From: Saccoglossus kowalevskii
Taxonomy: Eukaryota > Hemichordata > Enteropneusta > Harrimaniidae
Direction: 5' to 3'
Length of the DNA stretch: 31,062 nucleotides
Assembly: GCF_000003605.2 (NCBI RefSeq)
Contig: NW_003142823.1
Coordinates: 62,116-93,177, forward strand
The notes below the pieces were generated by a model. It saw nothing but the letters and a program-made list of their open reading frames with translations, had not been told where the DNA came from and ran no database searches. Below are positions 10,593 through 29,600 of the stretch, piece after piece (position 1 is the stretch's first letter; each line of letters begins with the position of its first letter). Position numbers and translations under genes: made by a program.

Positions 10593-11518
10593 GGTAGAGA
10601 TGCAGGTTCGTGGGCACTTGGGAGTGATTTTTTTTTTTTTTGCTTTTTATTATGCAAACAGTCTTGGCTATAGACTTTTAAAATTTTGTAGAATTGTGAA
10701 TAGTGGAACATACTCAAAAAACGATTTTAACATATAGATAACAGGTGCAAACGTTCTCTCTTTTGAATGCTTAGCAAGATTTAGCAAGGCTGTACATAAA
10801 TAATAAAAAAAAAAAACATGGTGAAAAAAAGAAATGACGGGATCTCCATATCATGCACCATATTTAACTTTTAACAAAACGATAATACATTTAAATTTGG
10901 AACTGTTACAGCTATTTTAATTATGAGCATTAGCAAACTTCTTACTGAGTGAATTGTTATGCAAATTAGCAATTATCTCAGCTTCTTTTTAGTGCACATC
11001 CCAGAACTTTAAAAAAAAATAGCTCCTAGACGCTTTGACCTTTTGTTTTGAAATTTTCACAAATGATTGACAATGTGTGTTTATCTTCAAAACGCAGTCG
11101 GGGCATTTTTTTTGGTTGAACAGTGTTACAACAATTGTACAGACAACTAGCCTGGGTGTTAATTTATGCATAAACTTGAAGTAGTGAAATTTGAGCTGCT
11201 GCCCTGCAAAATTAACAACTGGTAGACAGTTTTCAAGACGGCACTTTCTTCATAGTAAACAGATGTACTCATAAACCAATTTTGACAGGAAACAGAAGCA
11301 TGGTTTAGAAGCTAATTTTTTTTAAATCACTTTTGACCAAAAAAGCACATTTTTGTGCATATTTCAAACTACAGTGTCCATAAAAAAAAAATACTAACAA
11401 AATTTTAAAATTCATACAATAAGCTTTCCGAAAATGTATAGTTTTGTGGACAAGGGAGGTCATCTTGGTTTCCTAATTAACTAATTAAAATACCTGTCAG
11501 GTAAACTGCATCTCTACC
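10593..11518. mobile_element. 926-bp TTAA-flanked TIR element
   Basis: Inverted termini GGTAGAGATGCAG and CTGCATCTCTACC (13 bp, perfect) are flanked by TTAA on both sides (10589-10592, 11519-11522). TTAA target choice is typical of piggyBac, but piggyBac ends usually start with CC rather than GG, so the superfamily is unresolved. The interior is AT-rich with homopolymers and no transposase. Confidence 0.65.
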
Positions 11519-11522
11519 TTAA

Positions 11523-12586
11523 CATGAAACTGTCTTAACGATTGAAAGAGAAATATCTAGATTGTTGTTGAAATTTAGGAGTATCAAATTTGCAAGGAAG
11601 CAAGTGAAGGAGAAAGATGAACAGCTTTTTTTCTTCTCTTTATATCAAAATATGTTTTCTCTTAAACCATGCTTTCATTTCACAAGAGACAAACTTTACG
11701 CATCTGGAACAATTGTGGTAGTAGTGAAAGTGGTTGAGGCTTTGTTACATGTATGTTGTGAGTTTGTCGTTGAGCTACAGTGAGTACATTTGATCACGTT
11801 TCTGGTGAGTAATGTCTCGTAAAACACTTGTTTTCCTGATTTTGCAATTTTAATGACAAGATGTCTTTTTTTTTTGTGGTTGATGGACTGCTAGCAAATT
11901 TCACATATTTGAGTTTTTACTGCTTGGCAGATATATGTTAATTTTTTACATTAACATGTAATGAGTAAACAGCCTGCTAAGTAATAATATACTCAGTATA
12001 ATTTGATAAGAATTGTCAAATATCACCATAACAGAATCCATCCATTCTAATTTGAAATCACTATGTTGTCCAGTAATGTCAGTTGATGTGATGTGTTACC
12101 ATATACCACATAGTACATGCACCTTATACAGCAAGCTAGGTCATTGCAAGGACATGTCTCAAGCAATTATACCAAAGCATATGGTTATTAATGAATTTCT
12201 AAACCATTATTGACAGCCTTAGTGTATTAGATAGTATAATCTAATTATACCTACTGTGTTCTTTGCATTACTTATTAGTGTCACCTGATTGCATGTACAA
12301 TGTATACAATGTATAGTTATATTCCTACAGACTTAAACATTACATGAGTGCAATCAATTATGTATTCACCTGGTGTGGCATGGAATACTAATGATTTAGT
12401 GTGATTAGTTGACTTTCTTTTTTCTACTCAATAAAATTGAAAGACATTGTGTTGGTTTATGTGTTGAGGTGATTGCCCTCTCAATTATGCAAGTACTAGT
12501 ATATGAGTAAATCTGTGTGCGGTGTATCCATGGCGTATATATCTTACTTTTAAAGAATTGAATATTTTATATTATTTTTGTTTTGC
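11523..12586. other. AT-rich non-coding DNA
   Basis: Nothing recognisable; open frames here lack ATG starts or conserved content. Confidence 0.5.
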
Positions 12587-12856
12587 TTTCATTATGGGTT
12601 GATGCCGATTGAATACCAAAAATAAAATTAAAAAATTGGGTCACCAGACTATTTGCCCTAAACAAGAGTCATAGAAAATGTTAACAAAAAAAAATTATTT
12701 TAGTGGTTGAAATTTTGCTTTTGAAAAAGTTATTATTTTTTGATATCAATCCGAACAATTTTGAACAAAAAAAATAAAACATTTAATTTTCAATTTGATA
12801 AGTTTTCCATAACATACAATTGTATGTTATTATTATTCCCATAATGCATTGCATAT
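12587..12856. repeat. Weak repeat copy B (pair with 10329-10577)
   Basis: TTTCATTATGGGTTGATGCC...GAATACCAAAAA at the left and CCCATAATGCATTGCA at the right mirror copy A. The termini (CATTATGGG, CCCATAATG) are inverted relative to each other, as in a MITE. No clean target duplication. Confidence 0.35.
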
Positions 12857-13190
12857 ATGTGCAGTAACATGCTCAGTAGTGTAAAACAGGTTACATGTAC
12901 TTCCGTGTTAAGGACAATATAGCATGTGTAAAAATGTACAATGTTAAGTAAAGCTCAAGGTGAGATGCACCCTGGGAATACCACCATGCTTCATTAATAA
13001 TAATAATTTTAATCTTAATCAATTTAGAGATCAAAATTGCATTGTAAATTTTTAGTGGGTTTCATATTTTTTACTCCAAAAAATCAAAAAATGTTCCTTA
13101 ATCGCAAAATGGTGCTGTTGGGTAAGAATACTGCATCAAATTCTGATTCTGTGATTCAATTTGAGGATGGTTACATATTCCCAGTCTTAA

Positions 13191-13415
13191 CCTTTTCACC
13201 ACCAGACTCAATTTGTTTCCACTTTTCCCTGATATTCTTCAATATTCAATATGTCTCAAAATGAACCCTAATTTTGTAGCCAATACACAAAATTTTAGTA
13301 AATTATCAGTTTTTACTCAAAAAAATTTGGCTATTTTTGTCCCAATCTTAAAGGAAAGTGCAGACTATAAACAGGACTATTTTGTGATGAAAAGAAGGAA
13401 CTGGTGGTGAAAAGG
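13191..13415. mobile_element. 225-bp piggyBac-like MITE upstream of STK33
   Basis: Terminal inverted repeats CCTTTTCACCACCAG/CTGGTGGTGAAAAGG (15 bp, perfect) are flanked by TTAA on both sides (13187-13190, 13416-13419). TTAA duplication with CC-starting termini is the piggyBac signature. There is no coding capacity, so it is a non-autonomous derivative. It ends 90 bp before the UTR splice acceptor of STK33, so it lies in the 5' UTR intron or proximal regulatory DNA. Confidence 0.88.
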
Positions 13416-13505
13416 TTAAGTTTCATTGCGAATGGGCAATTTAGATTTGTGTGTGTAATCTTGTCATAATAATGAAGGATTATTTCGTTTTGTTGTATAT
13501 TACAG

Positions 13506-21123
<7,618 letters not shown>

Positions 21124-22240
21124 GTAGATGACTCTTTAACTTACTGAATTTTAAAATTGCTTATATCTTCCAAGGTCAGCCAACCAATGAGGGTAGCTCA
21201 CCAGGGTCTGATATTGGGAGTCTTGACCAAATTAAGGGGTACTGAATGGGCTTACAAATGTACTCTTTGGTGTAATTTTTATGGGATTTCATTTATTTTT
21301 TCAAGTCATAATATTATTTGTTTTTATACAGGTCCATTTATGTAGTAAATGTTTGAGTTTTATTCGGATAAAAAAATGAGGAATGTAACCTGTTTGTTTT
21401 CAAACTGCCATATCGTTGTTTAGATGTAAGTAGTAGGCTTTGACTCCACCTCACTGTCCACATGTCCTCATTTGTGTATTTCATTTATTAGTGTTATTTT
21501 AATAGTGTGCTGTTTCTTTGGTACTTTGTATTGCACTCATGCTAGACTCTTATATATAAGTTAGCCAGCTATCCAACTGATTTCATGTTTCCAGAATTTA
21601 ACAGAAATTATCTATGCATACAATATTTGTTCTATTATAAGTACATCTTTGAATCCTTGTATGCCTGATGCAATGTTATCAAGGAAATGAAGTGACTACC
21701 ATCTTGACGAACAAAATTAAACATTTTTGTGGGACTCTCACAAATGTGAATTTACTGGGACGAACATTTTGGGGTCATGTTTTTTTTGATTTCATGCATC
21801 AACATTTGCAAAAAATATGCAATGACAAAACATTTATGATGTGAGACTGCAAAAAAAAAAAACAGGTTTTTATTCCATACCCACCTTGAATTTTCATTTG
21901 GAATTTAATCCAAAGCTTTAATAACAGTTGTTATTTGCCTACAGTAGAGCATTGTTGGTTTGTATTCCTGTCTAATGCTTGGAGATTGTAGAGGTACATG
22001 AATACAAAGATACTTTGATACATGTGTGAATTGTAAAGACACATACAAAAGTTGTTATCTAACTGATGAGTCATTTATTTAGCTCCTAATAAATGACATA
22101 TTAAAATATTACCTTGTTTACTTTACTAGTAGCACATGTACTTACATCAGAGGTTGAAATTAACAATTAATGTTGCCTCTTCATTAAACTGGTCTTAATT
22201 GATGAATTATTCAAAATAAAATATGCCTGTCTAGGACAGG
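21124..22240 (+). other. Probable STK33 3' UTR with candidate poly(A) signals
   Basis: AT-rich sequence after the stop, without supported coding. Candidate poly(A) hexamers are ATTAAA at 21716-21721, followed by a GU-rich stretch (TTTTTGTGGG), AATAAA at 22088-22093, and AATAAA at 22215-22220. The 21716 site has the best downstream element. The true 3' end cannot be fixed from sequence alone. Confidence 0.5.
22070..22097. other. Hairpin overlapping an AATAAA signal
   Basis: Perfect 10-bp stem GTCATTTATT/AATAAATGAC with an 8-nt loop; the AATAAA hexamer (22088-22093) lies in the 3' arm. It is a simple inverted repeat, and function is not implied. Confidence 0.5.
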
Positions 22241-22830
22241 TGGACGGGTCTTAATTTCTACCCCTGTACATAAATGACAGAGGTGTGTTGATGGTTATAT
22301 ATTTTAATGTCCAGTTTACAATTTTTGATTTTTGTCATTTCTATTGGAGATGTGCTTCTATTAGAGAAAATACGGTATATGCGTTTCTGAGTCGTTACTT
22401 GGAGTGCTATAAATCTCTTATTACACTTTACCAAATTACAACTGTTTGGCATTTATTGCTTATTTTCAGCAAAGCAGACACCAAGACGATGTATATTGCA
22501 TTCATACAAAAATGTCTTTTCTTTTTGTTATTATTCTGAAATTAGATAACAAAACATTATGCTGAAGTTTTAGAATACAAACGAGTAATTTGAAGAAAAA
22601 AAAATAGCATTTTTTTATTGTTACCATATTTTGATCGCTTTGTTACTTATGAACAGAGAGAGTATATTTTATTTATGATTGTCATAAATAGTACAGGTTA
22701 TATATATATTTACTTCTCACTGATTGGCTAATTTAAGTCATGTGATTATATTATCCTATTTTATTGGCTGCAGTTCCATCAGTTATTGGATCAAATTTAT
22801 TTGTTATTTGTCACAGGATTGTACAACTGG
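22241..22830. other. AT-rich intergenic DNA
   Basis: No supported gene; overlapping open frames on both strands near 22258-22539 have no ATG-supported, family-like content. Confidence 0.45.
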
Positions 22831-22971
22831 TATTTGATTGGCAATGTGACATAAACTGTAATATCAGTTTCAAGATTCCCCAGTCCATGCCAGGTATAAT
22901 CCGCTATTTGATTGGCAGTGTGACATAAATAGTAATATTAGTTTCAAGATTCCCCAGTCCATGCCATGTAT
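22831..22971 (+). repeat. 74-bp tandem duplication
   Basis: Copies at 22831-22904 and 22905-22971 both run from TATTTGATTGGCA through GTGACATAAA to TTTCAAGATTCCCCAGTCCA, with a few substitutions. Confidence 0.92.
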
Positions 22972-25414
22972 ACATAACATTTAATTCTTTTAAATGCTGA
23001 AATCAACTTTTCATAAAACAAACTCGCATAATTTTTTTAAACTTGTTGATCAACTTGTAACCAATGTGAAACTATCTCTATTTGGTCCAAAATTATCCAA
23101 AAAATTGTGGGAAATCGCATAAAGATGCAAGAACATTTTTGCTATAAAAACAAGGGCAGTAACATTACTGTAGACTTGTTTATACACCAGCCCAAATATA
23201 GTATGTAATAGTATTGACAGTACAGTGTGAAACAATTTTAACTTTCTATGGTTATTTTTTCTTGTCAATTTTATTGAGCTTGCTTGGAAGTGAGTAGATA
23301 ATCCAGTGTGCAAGCACCCAATACAAGTACATGTGGAAACACTTTTAAACATGGCACAAGTTTTATATTCAGACATGCATTAAATATATTTAAATTAAAC
23401 TATCAAGTACCATAGCCTAGCTGTCATTGAACTGATCGCTTACTTTCCTAATACTGTCGCATTCTGTACCATGTACATTGTTGATATTCTAGCTGTTATG
23501 TTATTAAACTGTCATATACTGTAGCCTCTTTGTTATGTCGCGGAACTGATTGTTGACCTTCCCCAACTTCAAATGCAGTCTTCCGTATCATTTACTTTCA
23601 TCATTAATGTTGAAATCCAAAGGCTTTCACTTCCAAACAAATTGTTTGACTTATTTAACTTGTATCACACAAAAATTATTCACAAAATCATGATTAATGG
23701 TATTTTAACAGAAGCAGAGATGTGTAGTGGTGAGATTTTAGGAGAGGTTGAGGTATCTCTTGGTTAACTACAGGTATAACATTTGTGTAATTGGCAGTCA
23801 TCAGCAGCCACCAATTTTCAGCTTTTGTAGATTGTCAAAACAAAACATTTATGATCCAATTATTGAATCTGTTCCATCCATTTCATCTGTCTTGTGCAAA
23901 CTTTTGACATGAATATTTACAATAATCTTATTCCATCTAATAAAATCTTCTGTCTCACTGTCCAAGAATTTTGAAATTGCTAGTTATTTGTTGGTTTGCT
24001 TTTCTAAGTTGAAATGATGCATACATGTAGTTATGTTGTTACTGTAATTACTGCACTGATTTACTTATTCATACCTTTATATATTGTACTTGTCAACCAC
24101 TCTTATAATGTATCAGCTTTGACATACCAAGTTTGTACAATGTGTGGCAGTGTCTAGCATATGGTCCACTATTGTAAGTGTAAATTACTTATGAAAATTT
24201 GTATGTGCTTGTTCTGATTTATATGTAGTGTACAAGATAAAATAATCTGTTTATGGTCCAAAGTTTCATAAAAAAAAAAAACGTGTGATGAAACCTCAAA
24301 GAATGTTGCACCACCAGCGGATTCCATTCTCAAAACAAAATAAAAAACTTAAGCGGTCACAGCCTTTGGAGCTGACACATGCGCAGACCAGAAACCAATC
24401 AACTTTTGTTTGGCCTAAATATCAAATGAGGTATTGTCTCAATTCAGCATGACAAGTACTGAACTTGGCAATAAGTACTGTGAACTGCTTAATTTTTCCT
24501 GCTAGGAATTTCATGATTTAACTATTCTTGAAGACAAAATTTTTGGAAATTAACAAGTCATGTTGTTATCTGGCTCTTTAGTAGCATCATTAAGTGTTGT
24601 ATTCTGTAGTTATTTTCCTGCCATACATGTGTTTGTTTTACTTGTCAACCCATGTATGAAATAATATTCAATTAATCAGTAGTAGTAAACTCTGCACTGA
24701 CATTGGAATATGTAAAGAAAACCTTTGTAGTGGTCATGTACCATAATACTACACAGTGAGCAAAGGTTGTAATATTTCACCTGCTGCTTGCTGACCTTAA
24801 TAACCAGCATATGTCTGTTATTAGTGTGGCTATAAACATATTTGTGATGTTATGCAAACTATCATCCTGACCTAACCGTTTAATAAACTTTAAATTTTGA
24901 GACTACATTCATTAGATTTATATATTAGTGGTGACTGGTAATAAAGTTTCTACCACAAGATAATCTTTATTTTCTGATTAAAAAAAGCATATTTTCAGTG
25001 ATCCATCCAAATTAATAAATACTAACTTTGTTATCACATATACCCAGCAATAGACCTTCATTCCAATTACTTGACAAATACAAATTAAGTCAATATTCAC
25101 ATTCCACCATGGAAATATTGTACATATTCTTTTCTTGTATCTGTAAATATTGAGACACTCACTCCTGCCAATAGTCTGTTTACTGTTAATGTCTTGCTTT
25201 ACAAAAGATATTTCATGTACATCTTATTGAATTGTGGGTAAATATAATTTACTGGGGATTTAGTAGACTTGTACAATTCCAATGATTCCATCCATCTTCC
25301 AATAAAATGTCTGTATGCAAATGGTTATCTGCATATGGTAATGTACATATTTATTGTTTGGTTTAGAGTGTGTGTTGATATTAAATGAAACGTTTGTATG
25401 TGTGCCAATTAGAA
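22972..25414. other. AT-rich intergenic DNA
   Basis: Long stretch without recognisable gene, RNA or repeat. The 108-codon minus-strand frame at 23050-23376 shows no family resemblance and is judged chance. Confidence 0.5.
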
Positions 25415-25416
25415 TA

Positions 25417-25583
25417 CTGTAAAATACTTTATTTTCGCTGAAGGAATGATTCAGTGAAAATAAAATCGAGCGAATATTCTTTTTTTCCTATATTTTACAT
25501 TCATCTCCTCAAAAATCAGTGAAAATAAATTCCATACAAAACAAAGCAAAAATTAATTCTAGCTAAAATAAAGTATTTTACAG
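25417..25583. mobile_element. 167-bp TA-flanked MITE, complete
   Basis: Termini CTGTAAAATACTTTATTTT and AAAATAAAGTATTTTACAG are perfect 19-bp inverted repeats, with TA on both sides (25415-25416, 25584-25585), as in Tc1/mariner-type insertions. The left half matches the truncated copy in STK33 intron 2. Confidence 0.85.
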
Positions 25584-25924
25584 TAGTAAGGCTTATATTG
25601 CACTGTACTACAAATTACCCATAATTCTCAATCAGGAGATTTTCGGCCAACAATTATATTCCCTCAATGCTTGAAGCATATGCATGGATATTGGAGTTTT
25701 GTTATGAAGAGGTATATTTATGACTCGATCCATAATGTCATTAAATTCTGTGTGCAGTACAGTAGAATATACACATATCTGACTTTTCTGATTCTTAGCC
25801 AAAAGTTTCCTGAACTCCACTGCCATAAGGAAGCAGCAAGGGTGTTACGACTTTTTTAAAGAGATTCTCTATTCTCTCATTTATCAAATATTATTTGAAA
25901 GCCTGGATATAGAGGCTATAGAAG

Positions 25925-26435
25925 TACCCTGAAATTCACCTGACTCCACTGTTTTCCTCATGACTCCACTCAAATCCTCGGACTCTGACCCCCATTCTAA
26001 AGTCCCTGACTTCCAGCCTAAAGTCTCTACTCCAACATTTTACTCCCAGACTCTCTTGACTTTGCTGACTTTCAGCCTAAAATCACTTGACTCTGTTGTG
26101 ACTCCCACCCTAAAGTCTCAGACTCCACTGTGTCTCTTAACTTCACTGTGACTCGTAGCCTATATACCTCAACTATGATGTGACTATCAGCCTAAAATCC
26201 CCATTGATTCAGTTGAAGTCCTCTGAAATCCTTTTCTTAACTCCCAAAGTTTCCTGACTCCAGTGTGTGGTCCAGTCTAAAATCTCCTCAACACTATTTA
26301 ATATTTCTTTGTCTCTCAGCTTAAAATACCTTGACTTCATTGTGACCCCCTAGCCTAAATTCCTCTAACTCTACTGTGACTCCTAAAATCATGCGACTGT
26401 GTTGTCACTCTCTGCCTAAAGTCTCTTGAGGCAAC
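25925..26435 (+). repeat. Degenerate monomer zone at edge of minisatellite
   Basis: Irregular repeats of CCTAAA(A/G)TC...TTGACT...TGTGACTC. Example starts are 25996, 26017, 26076, 26109, 26159 and 26191; the clearest spacings are 32-33 bp (26076-26109, 26159-26191), others 21, 50 and 59. They share words with the 61-bp array beyond 26700 but are strongly diverged. Confidence 0.75.
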
Positions 26436-26699
26436 TGCACAAAAATAAGATAGTTATCACTGTTATACATAACTGGTGTATTTTGAAGAGCTACTTGTTT
26501 TGAATACAATTTCTGTGTGTGTTCCTTTGTACTATACAATGAAAACCAAGTGATACTCTATATGTGTTATGTTAAATACTTTCAAATTATGAATTTGCAG
26601 AGAATGTCTAAGATGTGATGTCTAAGATAATCACTTAATATGATATTCTGTTATCCATCATTGCAGTAACTCCAGGACATTTACAGTGACAAGAATTTT
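26436..26699. other. Non-repetitive gap between degenerate and homogeneous arrays
   Basis: About 260 bp of ordinary AT-rich sequence without the CCTAAA/GACTC motif, possibly an insertion or an unrelated spacer. Confidence 0.6.
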
Positions 26700-29600
26700 A
26701 CTCCCACCCTAAGGACCCCTTGACTCTACTGTGACTATCAGCCTAAACTCCCATGACACCCGTCACTCCTACCCTAGAGTCTATTGACTGTGAATCTCAG
26801 CCTAAACACGCGTGACACCTGTCACTTCTACCCTAGAGTCTATTCACTGTGACTCTCAGCCTAAACTCCCATGACACCTCTGTCACTCCTACCCGTGAGT
26901 CTATTCACTGTGACTCTCAGCCTAAACTCCCATGACACCTGTCACTCCTACCCTATAGTCTATTCACTGTGACTCTCAGCCTAAACTCCCATGACACCTG
27001 TCACTTCTACCCTAGAGTCTATTCACTGTGACTCTCAGCCTAAACTCCCATGACACCTCTGTCACTCCTACCCGTGAGTCTATTTACTGTGACTCTCAGC
27101 CTAAACTTCCATGACACCTAGCTCTGTCACTCCTACCCTAAAGTCTATTGACTATGAATCTCAGCCTAAACTCCCGTGACATCTGTCACTCCCACCCTAG
27201 AGTCTATTGACTGTGACTCTCAGCCTAAACTCCCATGACACCTCTGTCACGCCTACCCTATAGTCTATTGACTGTGACTCTCAGCCTAAACTCCCATGAC
27301 ACTTATGTTACATCTACCCTAGAGTCTATTGACTGTGACTCTCAGCCTAAACTCCCATGACACCTCTGTCACTCCTACCCTATAGTCTATTGACTGTGAC
27401 TCTCAGCCTAAACTCCCATGACACTTCTGTTACATCTACCCTAGAGTCTATTGACTGTGACTCTCAGCTAAACTTCCATGATACCTAGCTCTATCACTCC
27501 TATCCCAGAATCTATTGAATGTGACTCTCAGCCTAAACTCCCATGACACCTAGCTCTGTAACTCCTACCCGAGAGACTATTGACTGTGATTCTTAGCCTA
27601 AACTCCCATGACACCTCTGTTACTCTTATCCGACAACCTATTGACTGTGATTCGCAGCCTAAAGTCCCATGACACCTCTATCACTCCCACCCAGAGTCTA
27701 TTCACTGTGACTCTTAGCCTAAACTCCCATGACATTTTCTGTTACTCTTACCGACAGCCTATTGACTGTGATTCGCATCCTAAAGTCCCATGACACGTCT
27801 GTTACTCCCACCACGAGTCTATTCACTGTGACTCTTAGCCTAAACTCCCATGACACTTCTGTTAATCCTATCCGACAGCCAATTGACTGTGATTCGCGGC
27901 CTAAACTCCCATGACAACTCTGTCACTCTCACCCCCAGAGTCTATTGACTGTGACTCTCAGCCTAAACTTGCGTGACACCTGTCACTTCTACCCTATAGT
28001 CTATTCACTGTGACTCTCAGCCTAAACTCCCAAGACACCTCTGTCACTCCTACCCTGGAGTCTATTCACTGTGACTCTCAGCTAAACTCCCATGACACCT
28101 GTCACTCCCACTCTAGAGTCTATTGACTGTGACTCTCAGCCTAAACTCCCATTACACTTCTGTTACATCTACCCTAGAGTCTATTGACTGTGACACTCAG
28201 CCTAAACTTCCATGATACCTAGCTCTATCACTCCTATCTCAGAATCTATTGATTGTGACTCTCAGCCTAAACTCCCATGACACCTAGCTCTGTAACTCCT
28301 ACCGAGAGACTATTGACTGTGATTCTTAGCCTAAACTCCCATGACACCTCTGTTACTCTTACCCGGCAGCCTATTGACTGTGATTCGCAGCCTAAAGTCC
28401 CATGACACCTCTGTCACTCCCACCCAGAGTCTATTCACTGTGACTCTTAGCCTAAACTCCCATGACTTTTCTGTTACTCTTACCCGACAGCCTATTGACT
28501 GTGATTCTCAGCCTAAAGTCCCATGACACCTCAGTCACTCCCACCCAGAGTCTATTCACTGTGACTCTTAGCCTAAACTCCCATGACACTCCTGTTAATC
28601 CTACCCGACAGCCTATTGACTGTGATTCACGGCCTAAACACTCATGACATACTCTGTCACTCCCACCCCAGAGTCTATTGTCTGTAACTCTCAGCCTAAA
28701 CTCTCGTGACACCTAGCTCTGTCAATCCTACCCGAGAGTCTATTGACTGTGACTCTCAGCCTAAACTCCCATGACACTTCTGTTACATCTACCCTAGAGT
28801 CTATTGACTGTGACTCTCAGCCTAAACTTCAATGATACCTAGCTCTATCACTCCTATTCCAGACTCTATTGACTGTGACTCTCTGCCTAAACTCCCATGA
28901 CACCAACCCGAGAGACTATTGACTGTGATTCTTAGCCTAAACTCCCATAACACCTCTGTCACTCCTACTTTAGAGTCTATTGACTGTGAATATCAGCCTA
29001 AACTCCCATGACACCTCTGTCACTCCTACCCTAGAGTCTATTGACTGTGACTCTCAGCCTAAACTCCCATGACACCTGTCACTCCCACCCTAGAGTCTAT
29101 TGACTGTGACTCTCAGCCTAAACTCCCATGACACCTCTGTCTCTCCTACTCTAGAGTCTATTGACAGTGACTCTCAGCCTAAACTCCCATGGCACTTCTG
29201 TTACATCTACCCTATAGTCTATTGACTGTGACTCTCAGCTAAACTTCCATGATACCTAGCTCTATCACTCCTATCCCAGAATCTATTGACTGTGACTCTC
29301 AGCCTAAAGCCCCATGACACGTCTGTCACTCCCACCCAGAGTCTATTCACTGTGACTATTAGCCTAAACTCCCATCACACTTCTGTTAATCCTACTTGAC
29401 AGCCTATTGACTGTGATTCGCGGAATAAACTCCCATGACAACTCTGTCACTCCCACCCAATAGGCTATTGACTGTAACTCTCACCCTAAACTCCTGTGAC
29501 ACCTAGCTCTGTCAATCCTACCCGAGAGTCTATTGACTGTGACTCTCAGCCTAAACTCCAATGATACCTAGCTCTATCACTCCTATTCCAGACTCTATTG

